Shown one piece after another: positions 17,271 through 24,049 of a DNA stretch of 24,624 nt; the first letter of the stretch is position 1; each line of letters starts with the position of its first letter. Under the pieces are notes generated by a model, which was not told the origin of the DNA, did no database searches, and saw only the letters and a list, made by a program, of their open reading frames with translations. The DNA comes from Planctomycetaceae bacterium (lineage in GTDB: Bacteria; Planctomycetota; Planctomycetia; Pirellulales; Pirellulaceae): assembly GCA_005773145.1 (NCBI GenBank), contig SXHS01000291.1, positions 1 to 24,624 of the forward strand, written 5' to 3'. The position numbers were made by a program, and so were the translations under genes.

Positions 17271-18557
17271 TCAGGGCAGCGGCAGATCGCGCAGCTCGAA
17301 AGGGAACTCACGCGGGATGATGCTCGCGGGGCAACGGTAGATGAAGGTCATGCCTGCAGGCCCGTTCTCCAGCACGAACTTAAACGATATCCCCATTTGC
17401 TCGGGCGTTTGCCGAAACGTTTCCAGGCCGTCGTAATCGATGCGTGTTCCTTTCGAATCCACGAGAAACGCTTCGTTCGCGAAGATCCATTCTCGTGGCG
17501 AATCCAAAACACCTGTCGCTTCGTCATATTGCACCGCTAGCAGCAGCTCGTACACATCGGCCGATTTTCGCATATCTTCAACAGTGAGGGTGACATTTTC
17601 CTTCCGCACGACAATTGGCTTGGCCGTCTCAAGGTCTTTGAAAGGAAACTCTTCGATCGGGCCGGCGATCAAGGCCCGCAGGGTGCCACTCAGCGTGCGA
17701 ACCATACTCGCGTTGCGTGGGGGTAGCGCTGCGGGAATTTCCAAATCGACGAGTGCCTGATTGGCATCGACCGAGACTTCCAAGTGCGTTTCTTGAGCGG
17801 CAGGGAGCAGCGACGTGCCTTGATCATCGTCAATCCGCAATGATGGGATGGGGAGTTGCAGAACCAGTGGGGTCAGCCGGGGTTCCCAGCCGATGCCGAG
17901 GGTGATGCTCAGTGCATCTTGCCCTTTGTCTTGCAGATGGCGAACGGCGTTCAGGCTGACGGGCTCAATGCGTAGAGCGTCTGCGTATTCGACGCGTCCG
18001 ATGGCCGGATGTTGGTTGTCTTCTCGCTGGACAAACGCCAGGGTTCGCGGGGAATCCGTGAAGGCGTACAGGGTCATGCCCGCGCGATCCAACACATGGT
18101 CCAGAGCGGGCCAGAAGTCCGCACCCCGCAGTTGCAATTCCAACTCCGGGTCATGGGGATCCTGCCCCAGCTGCTCACGATAGTCTGCCACCTTGTTGCC
18201 CGTCTGTCGCTCGAACTCTGCCAAGGCTCGCTGCAACGACCACTTTCCTTCCAAAGTTACCTGGGTGGGGTTGACCAATGCCTGGCGGGCCTGTTCGGCC
18301 ATCCGCTCCAACTTCTGCCGAATTGTTTGCAGGCGCGACCGGGTTTCCCCTGCGGGTACAACATCCTCGCTGGGGAGATGCTCCAGGACCGGTGGGCCGA
18401 TGGCGATCAATCGTTGCTGGGCCTCCTCCCGCTTCGCAAAGTCGCCATTCTCCAATTGGCGGACCCATTGGATCATGGCCTCGGCGGTCGGAGTCGCCGG
18501 GGCGACCGCCGCTTGGCTGGGGAGCAGACCGCAGACCCAAATGAGGACGGATGGCAC
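17271..18557 (-). CDS. Probable exported protein of unknown function, HEAT-like N-terminus
   Basis: 428 aa. Start is GTG 18555-18557, supported by GGAG 7 nt upstream and an in-frame TAG further upstream with no other start between. The first ~20 residues are hydrophobic and end in AVA, so export is likely, although the n-region has no positive charge. Residues ~28-80 (WVRQLENGDFAKREEAQQRL) resemble the single HEAT-like repeat often seen in planctomycete secreted proteins. Residues ~103-160 (WSLQRALAEFERQTGNKV, then LDRAGMTLYAF) resemble a secretin/STN-like short domain. The rest is beta-rich and I cannot name it. It ends 89 bp before mutY on the same strand and is divergent from the DUF1570 gene. 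No enzymatic motif is visible. Confidence 0.75.
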   Translation of the reverse strand: MPSVLIWVCGLLPSQAAVAPATPTAEAMIQWVRQLENGDFAKREEAQQRLIAIGPPVLEHLPSEDVVPAGETRSRLQTIRQKLERMAEQARQALVNPTQVTLEGKWSLQRALAEFERQTGNKVADYREQLGQDPHDPELELQLRGADFWPALDHVLDRAGMTLYAFTDSPRTLAFVQREDNQHPAIGRVEYADALRIEPVSLNAVRHLQDKGQDALSITLGIGWEPRLTPLVLQLPIPSLRIDDDQGTSLLPAAQETHLEVSVDANQALVDLEIPAALPPRNASMVRTLSGTLRALIAGPIEEFPFKDLETAKPIVVRKENVTLTVEDMRKSADVYELLLAVQYDEATGVLDSPREWIFANEAFLVDSKGTRIDYDGLETFRQTPEQMGISFKFVLENGPAGMTFIYRCPASIIPREFPFELRDLPLP

Positions 18558-18601
18558 GCGCGGGCTCCCGCAGTAGGGGTAAGGTGGCTATGGGGACAAC
18601 G

Positions 18602-18630
18602 GGTATATCCGGTCAAGTTGCTTTTGTCGG
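18602..18630 (-). promoter_or_regulatory. Candidate promoter for the 428-aa exported protein gene
   Basis: Read on the minus strand: CCGACA (4 of 6), exactly 17 nt, then TATACC (4 of 6). The start site would be near 18594, a 37-nt leader before GTG 18557. Confidence 0.3.
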
Positions 18631-18662
18631 CATTTTAATCATACCGGTTGGCTAGGGCCACC

Positions 18663-18682
18663 GGGAAATCGACCGATTTCCC
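18663..18682. promoter_or_regulatory. Perfect 9-bp inverted repeat, likely operator-like site
   Basis: GGGAAATCG and CGATTTCCC flank a central AC. Beyond one or two mismatches the pairing continues with CCAC (18658-18661) and GTGG (18685-18688). It lies between two divergent starts, so it cannot terminate either gene; a regulator-binding site is more likely. A further TCATACC/GGTATGA pair (18639-18645, 18687-18693) surrounds it. Confidence 0.5.
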
Positions 18683-18714
18683 TCGTGGTATGACCTAAGC
18701 TTGATAAAGCCCAT

Positions 18715-18726
18715 AGGGGCACCCCT
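18715..18726. promoter_or_regulatory. Second palindrome in the same divergent gap
   Basis: AGGGG and CCCCT flank a central CA, 32 bp from the larger inverted repeat. Its position is about 60 bp before the DUF1570 start codon. It could be a second binding site or a leader hairpin. Confidence 0.35.
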
Positions 18727-18786
18727 GTATGCGGCGCCATAGCCGTGCGATCCCTACAATCGTTCTCGTCCAGCCGAGGCCTGCCC

Positions 18787-19881
18787 ATGTCACGATGGAC
18801 TGCCGTACTGATCAGTTTCGTCAGCGTGCTTGGCATGCACGACATGGCGGCGGGAGCGCCAGGCACGTTGCGTGTTGATCTGGGTGCGCAACAGCTGGAA
18901 GGAATGCCGGTTCATTGGACCGAGGGGGCCGTTCAGCTGTTAGGTCGTGACGGCGCATTATGGGAATTCGCGCCCAATGCAACCAAGGGGTTTCAGCAGC
19001 AGTCGGCCACTTTTGTTCCGTACAGTCAGGCGGAATTCCGAGGCCAGTTATTGCGGGAGTTTGGCGCGGGATACGAGGTGACCGGTACCGGGCACTTCTT
19101 GGTGGTTCATCCGGCTGGCCGCGGCGAGCTTTGGTCGGACCGCTTCGAGCAACTGTATGGCTCGATCATGCACTATTTCACGGCGCGCCGCTTCCGTTTG
19201 TCGAAGCCACAGTTTCCTTTGGTGGCTGTCGTCTTTCCGTCGCAACAAGCGTTCATGCGTTATGCCCAGCAAGATGGTGGGCCGGTGTCACCGAATGTAT
19301 TGGGATATTATTCCATCCGCACCAATCGCAATGTGCTGTTTGAGCAGGGGACGAGTAAAGACGATCCGCAGTCGTGGCTTGAGACGGCCGATACGATCAT
19401 TCATGAAGCGACGCACCAGACGGCATTCAATGTGGGGGTTCACAGTCGACATGCGCTCCCCCCGCGTTGGTTGGCCGAAGGACTCGGAACGATGTTTGAG
19501 GCCCGCGGAGTTTGCGACTCGCGTCAATATTCCGAATTGGCGGACCGTCTCAACGCGGGGCGTCTGCGAGATTATCGGCATTTTGCGGCAGCCGGCGCAA
19601 CGCGGCCGCGTGGGCAGCTGCTTGGGGAGTTGGTCGCGCATGACCGTATTTTCTCGGCGAACCCGGCGGAGGCCTATGCCTATGGTTGGGCCCTCACGTT
19701 CTACCTGGCTGAGCGTCACACCAGCAAACTATCCCGCTATCTGCAGCTGACTGCGGACCGACCGCCATACGAACCCTATTCATCGTCTCAGCGTCTGGAA
19801 GACTTTGTACGGGTTTTCGGCACCAAACTCGAGCTGTTCGACACGCATTTCGTACAATTTATGGAATCCCTACCCCGATGA
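18787..19881 (+). CDS. DUF1570 domain protein, probable exported zinc metallopeptidase-like
   Basis: 364 aa from ATG 18787, which has GAGG 8 nt upstream; a GTG 14 codons earlier is less likely. The N-terminus (MSRWTAVLISFVSVLGM) is a signal peptide, so the protein acts outside the cytoplasm. The key motif is IIHEATHQ, HExxH at residues 206-210, followed by WLAEGLGTMFE with Glu231 as likely third zinc ligand, a gluzincin-like arrangement. DUF1570 members are common in planctomycetes and their substrates are unknown; peptidase activity is inferred from the motif. Residues ~100-160 form the domain's N-terminal part (YFTARRFRLSKPQFPLVAVVF). The gene is divergent from the 428-aa protein gene, and its stop TGA overlaps the start of the next gene (ATGA), so the two are probably translated together. 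Confidence 0.83.
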   Translation: MSRWTAVLISFVSVLGMHDMAAGAPGTLRVDLGAQQLEGMPVHWTEGAVQLLGRDGALWEFAPNATKGFQQQSATFVPYSQAEFRGQLLREFGAGYEVTGTGHFLVVHPAGRGELWSDRFEQLYGSIMHYFTARRFRLSKPQFPLVAVVFPSQQAFMRYAQQDGGPVSPNVLGYYSIRTNRNVLFEQGTSKDDPQSWLETADTIIHEATHQTAFNVGVHSRHALPPRWLAEGLGTMFEARGVCDSRQYSELADRLNAGRLRDYRHFAAAGATRPRGQLLGELVAHDRIFSANPAEAYAYGWALTFYLAERHTSKLSRYLQLTADRPPYEPYSSSQRLEDFVRVFGTKLELFDTHFVQFMESLPR

Positions 19882-21290
19882 TGGGGAACCCCACACGCAC
19901 GTTGACTGAGATGAGCGATTCAAAAAACGCGATTGGCACGCCGCCGAATGGCATCGGATGGTCGGATAACTTGGCAACCGCCCTGTCCGATCAACGTGCT
20001 GCTGCGCTCCAATTCTTATCCCAGCAAGGGACCCGGTTGAACGGGATTGAACAGCGATTGCAGCAGCAACGCGACGCATTTGTCCATTGCCGCAGCGAGT
20101 GGGATCGCGTGCGTCTCCAATGGTCCGAAACCCAGCGACAGATCGACGAAGCCAGCGACGACATGACTCGCGAACGGTCTGAACTCGTGCAGCAGAAGGA
20201 TCGGCTGGCGGATCGTGAGCAGGACATTGCCAAGCAGCTGGAACAGGTTGAGGGGCGGCGGCATGAGTTGGATGAGAAGGCTGCCGCGTTGGTGCAATTG
20301 GAATTGCGCCTGGACGAACAACGGCTTCAATTGCGGCAGCAAGATCAAAGTTCCAACGATCAAGCGGATCTCGTTTGTCAGCTTCAAGCGAGAGTCGATC
20401 AGATCACGAAGGAAATGCAGGAGTTGGATTCGCAATCGAGTAGCGAATTGGATGCCGCTCGGATTAGCCTGATGAACGCGCGTCGCGATCAAGAAACGTT
20501 ACGCAAACAAACAGACGCGGCCAGCCGTCAGCATGCGGAAGAACTTGCGGAGCGCGATGGCCTGATTGAACAACTGCGCACGTCGGCGCAGAAATTACGG
20601 GACGATGGGTGTGCCACTCATAACGACGAAGCATGGCAGGATCTGCAACAACGCTACGAGACAGCCTTGGCGGACGTCCGCGAACTGCGGACAAGAAACG
20701 ATGAATTGGAAGGCCAACTGGCCCACGCGCCCACCAGCGTTTCTGGCCGGAAGGCGCCCCAGGGTGCCTTGAATTGGGAAGCTCAGAAAAAGCTGTTGAT
20801 GGAACAATTGGACGACGAGGACTTGAATGCTTCAGATGCCGCGCGTCAGCAAGAGCGGCTGTCGATACAGGAGGCGCTGCGGGCCACCGAACTGGCAATG
20901 GCCAAAAAGAATGCTGAAATAAAGGAGCTGGAGGAACGCTTGACCGCGCGCAACCCCCAATCAGCCCGCTCCGGTGGCCAGAACGATTCGGTGGTCTTTG
21001 GGGCGCAGGGGATCGCGGCGTTCCTGGATCAAGACGAACTGATCCAACTCGAACGAGAGAACCTGCAACGACTGCAGGATGAGTGGCGGGAAAAACTACG
21101 ACACGCGGAAGTGGAACTTTCGGTGGAACGAGCCCGCTTGGCTCGCGAACGCCTGGAGATCGACGAACGCCTGCGAGACTTCGAATACAACGCTAAACAG
21201 CCCTCATCGCACGGTTCGGAAGTGACGGAGGAAAAGGCCACCGGTCGCCGGTGGCTGACTCGACTTGGTTTGGCCGGAAACGACGACTAA
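19878..21290 (+). CDS. Long coiled-coil protein of unknown function
   Basis: 470 aa. It begins at ATG 19878 within the stop of the DUF1570 gene (ATGATG, with TGA shared); an internal ATG at 19911 (MSDSKNAIG) is possible. Residues ~40-345 are almost entirely Gln/Glu/Arg/Leu-rich heptad-like sequence typical of a long coiled coil, with a second stretch at ~385-445. A short flexible break (GRNPQSARSGGQNDSVVFG-like, ~355-375) separates them. There is no signal peptide or membrane span, so it is probably cytosolic, in contrast to its exported neighbour. The C-terminus (RRWLTRLGLAG) is a basic amphipathic tail that might contact membrane or a partner. I cannot assign a family; low-complexity coiled coil gives many false similarities. 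Strict coupling to DUF1570 is the main functional clue. Confidence 0.78.
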   Translation: MMGNPTRTLTEMSDSKNAIGTPPNGIGWSDNLATALSDQRAAALQFLSQQGTRLNGIEQRLQQQRDAFVHCRSEWDRVRLQWSETQRQIDEASDDMTRERSELVQQKDRLADREQDIAKQLEQVEGRRHELDEKAAALVQLELRLDEQRLQLRQQDQSSNDQADLVCQLQARVDQITKEMQELDSQSSSELDAARISLMNARRDQETLRKQTDAASRQHAEELAERDGLIEQLRTSAQKLRDDGCATHNDEAWQDLQQRYETALADVRELRTRNDELEGQLAHAPTSVSGRKAPQGALNWEAQKKLLMEQLDDEDLNASDAARQQERLSIQEALRATELAMAKKNAEIKELEERLTARNPQSARSGGQNDSVVFGAQGIAAFLDQDELIQLERENLQRLQDEWREKLRHAEVELSVERARLARERLEIDERLRDFEYNAKQPSSHGSEVTEEKATGRRWLTRLGLAGNDD

Positions 21291-21342
21291 ACCACCGCTG
21301 GGCCCCTCAAAAAGTCCATCACGGCGTTGCCTTGAAGGATGT

Positions 21343-22209
21343 TTACAGCCACAGGTGTAAGCGGCCATCCAACATGTCGGGAATCGCCTGTTGGACGGCA
21401 CGCTGAATCTGCCGTGGATGATATCGCGTGCTGAAATGCGAGGCGATGATCAGTTCATTTTGAAAGAGCTGGCGGCGCATCACGATATCGTCTACGTGAA
21501 TGTGCCCCAACTTGTGGATTCGCTCTTTGCGATGGCCAGGTGCGACAAAGGTCATTTCGCAGATGAGGATCTCGGCCCGATACATGTCGGGGCAGTCGTC
21601 TAAACCCTCGGGGGCGCTATCTCCCAAATACGCCAAGCGAGGCTGCCGCCGCTCCTCGGTAACTTCCACCCCCTGCAGACGCAAATCACGGATTTGGTCG
21701 CCAGCCAGATGGTGGTACTCCGCCTTCAGTTTGCGGCGGCGTTCCCAGACGATGTAACCCTGCGAGGGTATGGTGTGACGCGTCGCATGCACGGTTACCA
21801 CGAGTTCGCGTGACAATTCGATTTGATCACCCGGTTGTGCGGGAACCAGTTGGCACGGCAGCCGTCCACGATCCAAACGGCTAAACGCCCGCAGCAACCG
21901 TTCCACGTTTTCGATCGCGTACCCCGGCAAGTAAATCACCGGGGGCTCCATCTTCATCATGCGACGCCGCGCCACATAGACAGGCAAAGCCGCGATGTGA
22001 TCCAAATGCATGTGCGAGATGAACCAAGCTGGGGATCCCATGAAATCCCAAGGTTGCCCCCCCAAATCAAACCCCAGCTTCCACTGAGGGATGCGCCAGT
22101 AGGTCTGTACCGCAGCGCGTGAGTATCCTTCAATCGTCAGGCCCTTATGCTCGTACGACTTGAAGGGGAGATTTTGCAGCATGGAAGTTGGGGCAGTCAC
22201 AAAAGACAT
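21343..22209 (-). CDS. Ribonuclease Z-like metallo-beta-lactamase-fold hydrolase
   Basis: 288 aa from ATG 22207-22209, chosen because GAAGGTGA lies upstream; a TTG at 22245 has no ribosome binding site. Metal ligands are HMHLDH at 66-71 (HxHxDH), His145 (ATRHT), Asp197 (LGDS) and His258 (SHFSTRY), with His236 in GHIHVDD. The order HxHxDH, GY.......RRKLK, GDS, E-x-TF, GHxH and SHFSxRY is the RNase Z (tRNase Z) pattern, so a role in tRNA 3'-end processing is plausible. Known RNase Z enzymes also carry a flexible exosite arm; I see only a short loop, so it may be another phosphodiesterase of the family. It lies 53 bp downstream of scpA on the same strand. Confidence 0.82.
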   Translation of the reverse strand: MSFVTAPTSMLQNLPFKSYEHKGLTIEGYSRAAVQTYWRIPQWKLGFDLGGQPWDFMGSPAWFISHMHLDHIAALPVYVARRRMMKMEPPVIYLPGYAIENVERLLRAFSRLDRGRLPCQLVPAQPGDQIELSRELVVTVHATRHTIPSQGYIVWERRRKLKAEYHHLAGDQIRDLRLQGVEVTEERRQPRLAYLGDSAPEGLDDCPDMYRAEILICEMTFVAPGHRKERIHKLGHIHVDDIVMRRQLFQNELIIASHFSTRYHPRQIQRAVQQAIPDMLDGRLHLWL

Positions 22210-22262
22210 CGCGTCCGTCACCTTCGCGGGCTGGCGTTGCGGCAAGTATCGATAATCGTTGA

Positions 22263-23057
22263 TCAGCTGGCGGCGCGTGACGCCTGCGGCATTGACGAAC
22301 TATACTCATCGATTTCCCACGCTTCCAGTGGTTCCTGAAATCGAGACCCGGGCCGAATCCAAATATCTCCGTTCCCGTCCGCCTGCTCCACGTTGACACG
22401 GTGGTGACGGGTCAATTCCAATACGGCTAAGAATACACCGATCAAGGCCGACTTGGGCATCCCCGGCCGAAATACACTGGAGATGGTCGTTTCCCCTTGG
22501 TCGCTCAATCGACTGCGAATCTGTTCCATGTAGACCTGAATGGGGGTCTCATCGTAGACGACGGTCGTCGCATGCTGCAACCGCTGCTCGCGTGCCAGTC
22601 GCCCAAATGCACTCACCAGGTCCCATAACTCCAGTTCCCGAATCGGCTGTTCGGCTGGATCCAATTCGCGAGCTGGATGCAGGTTGGCCAGCCGCACGTA
22701 GGCTCGCTGGTAGAGACGGCTGCGTTCCTCCAACAGGCTGGCGATGTCCTTGTATTTCTTGTATTCGAGCAACCGCTCGACCAACTCACCATGCGGATCT
22801 TCCCAAGCCTGCTCCTCCTCCTCGGTCTGGGGAAGGATCAAACGGGACTTGATCTCCATGAGCAGCGTTGCCAGCTCCAAGAACTCACCGACCGCGTCCG
22901 CATTGACCGACTGCTCGGCCGCGTCCATCAACGCCTCGAATTGCCGCGTGATATGAGCCACGCGGATTTGCGTCGCCTCCAATTCATGCCGACGCACCAG
23001 ATACACCAACAGGTCCAAAGGGCCGCGATAGGATTCCAGCTCGACTCGAAATGGCAT
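22263..23057 (-). CDS. scpA: Segregation and condensation protein A
   Basis: 264 aa. ScpA is the kleisin subunit that, with Smc and ScpB, forms the bacterial condensin. The N-terminus (YRGPLDLLVYLVRRHELEA, residues 9-27) is the family signature that binds the Smc neck; ATLLMEIKSRLILPQ (67-81) follows, and then a linker with acidic EEEEQAWED. The C-terminal winged-helix part (ALIGVFLAVLELTRHHRVNV) binds the Smc head. The last ~40 residues (IWIRPGSRFQEPLEAWEID) are a short extension. ATG 23055-23057 has a weak GGGA upstream. scpB is not in the window. The gene is divergent from ilvN with a 366-bp GC-rich gap and is followed by the RNase Z-like gene. Confidence 0.93.
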   Translation of the reverse strand: MPFRVELESYRGPLDLLVYLVRRHELEATQIRVAHITRQFEALMDAAEQSVNADAVGEFLELATLLMEIKSRLILPQTEEEEQAWEDPHGELVERLLEYKKYKDIASLLEERSRLYQRAYVRLANLHPARELDPAEQPIRELELWDLVSAFGRLAREQRLQHATTVVYDETPIQVYMEQIRSRLSDQGETTISSVFRPGMPKSALIGVFLAVLELTRHHRVNVEQADGNGDIWIRPGSRFQEPLEAWEIDEYSSSMPQASRAAS

Positions 23058-23184
23058 GTTCTAATCCCGTCGTCCGTCCGGCCCTGGCACGTTCGCTGCA
23101 CGCCACCATGGTACTCGGCCGCGGCCAATCGGCGTAGTGCAATGCTCGGCCCCCCGACCGTCGGTTATGGCCGAACATGTCCCC

Positions 23185-23195
23185 GTGGGGCGTAA
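23185..23195 (+). repeat. 11-bp direct repeat, copy 1
   Basis: GTGGGGCGTAA occurs here and again at 23347-23357, 162 bp apart in the same orientation. Copy 2 overlaps the -35/spacer of the candidate ilvN promoter. Confidence 0.5.
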
Positions 23196-23208
23196 TACGG
23201 CCGGGAGA

Positions 23209-23222
23209 GGCCCGGCCGGGCC
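23209..23222. repeat. 14-bp perfect palindrome
   Basis: GGCCCGGCCGGGCC is self-complementary over its full length. It sits within an outer GTGGGG (23185-23190) / CCCCAC (23221-23226) pair, so two alternative stems overlap. Confidence 0.5.
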
Positions 23223-23344
23223 CCACAAATCGCTGCGGATCGCGGCTGCGTCCCCCCCGCGCCGCCCTCGGGCCAGCTTCGCCGCGGGCCGGCGGGGAGG
23301 GACCGGGGCCGTTCCCGGAAGTCCGTATCGGCGTCGCGGGCCAC

Positions 23345-23373
23345 TTGTGGGGCGTAACCGAGCCAATTAAGAT
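23345..23373 (+). promoter_or_regulatory. Candidate promoter for ilvN(-ilvC)
   Basis: TTGTGG (3 of 6) at 23345-23350, exactly 17 nt, then TAAGAT (4 of 6) at 23368-23373. The predicted start near 23380 leaves a leader of about 44 nt. Copy 2 of the GTGGGGCGTAA repeat lies across the -35 end and spacer. Confidence 0.35.
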
Positions 23374-23382
23374 GCCCTGTTT

Positions 23383-23396
23383 CGCTGATTTCAGCG
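23383..23396 (+). promoter_or_regulatory. Palindrome at the predicted ilvN transcript 5' end
   Basis: CGCTGA and TCAGCG flank a central TT (as RNA, a 5-bp stem with ATTT loop), followed by GGTTTTG. It could be an operator over the start site or a short leader hairpin. The T run is too short and too close to the gene to claim a terminator. Confidence 0.4.
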
Positions 23397-23423
23397 GGTT
23401 TTGTTCCGCCGTCCGGAGTCTTC

Positions 23424-23942
23424 ATGCGCCACGTCTTGTCTGCCGTCGTACAAAATGTCCCGGGCGTCTTGGCCCATGTTTCGGGCATGCTGGCCTCGCG
23501 CGGGTATAACATCGATTCCCTGGCCGTCGGCGAGACCGAAGAGCCGCACCTGTCGCGCATGACCTTTGTGTTGGTGGGCGACGACCGGGTATTGGAACAG
23601 GTCCGCAAACAGCTAGAGAAGATCGTGACCGTTGTACGCGTCGACGATATCAGTTCCCAAGATTACGTCGAGCGAGACTTGATGCTCTTGAAGGTGCGGG
23701 CCGCGCCCGCCGCAAGACGAACCGAGATCCGTGAGCTGGTCGATATCTTTCGAGGCCGTATCGTCGATGTCGGCTCCGACGAAATCATGGTGGAGATCTC
23801 TGGGCGCGAAAGCAAGATCGAAGCCTTCATCGGTCGCATGCGACCGTACGGAATCATTGAGCTGGTTCGCACGGGGCGGATTGCGATGGTGCGAGGCTGC
23901 GGACAGGCCAGCGACCAAGCGCCGGCGTCGCCAACACCCTAA
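23424..23942 (+). CDS. ilvN: Acetolactate synthase small (regulatory) subunit
   Basis: 172 aa, normal for the long form. It binds the catalytic subunit IlvB and confers feedback control by branched-chain amino acids. The N-terminal ACT domain (3-78) shows VVQNVPGVLAHVSGMLASRGYNIDSLAVG, here given by its key blocks NxPGVL and RGYNIDSL, then the linker ERDLMLLKV and the C-terminal domain (DIFRGRIVDV, EISG). Start ATG 23424 has GGAG with 5-nt spacing. ilvC follows after 107 bp on the same strand. No ilvB lies immediately upstream, where scpA is found instead; the large subunit must be encoded elsewhere. The last ~15 residues (CGQASDQAPASPTP) are an apparently disordered tail. Confidence 0.94.
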   Translation: MRHVLSAVVQNVPGVLAHVSGMLASRGYNIDSLAVGETEEPHLSRMTFVLVGDDRVLEQVRKQLEKIVTVVRVDDISSQDYVERDLMLLKVRAAPAARRTEIRELVDIFRGRIVDVGSDEIMVEISGRESKIEAFIGRMRPYGIIELVRTGRIAMVRGCGQASDQAPASPTP

Positions 23943-24049
23943 GACCCCCGCATACTCCCAGGTGCCCACCCCGAAAGAAATTCGTACATCGAAGCACATC
24001 CAAGCTACTAGCTAATTCTACCAACCACGTAAGCAGGAAAATTGCAGCC

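Larger units (their letters stand above)
23058..23423. other. GC-rich divergent intergenic region between scpA and ilvN
   Basis: 366 bp without a supportable gene: open frames here are GC-driven shadows. It contains an 11-bp direct repeat, a 14-bp palindrome, a candidate plus-strand promoter and a palindrome next to the predicted start site. The stretch 23200-23330 is extremely G/C rich and could fold strongly in RNA. I see no tRNA, recognised riboswitch or clear leader peptide with branched-chain codons. Confidence 0.6.
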
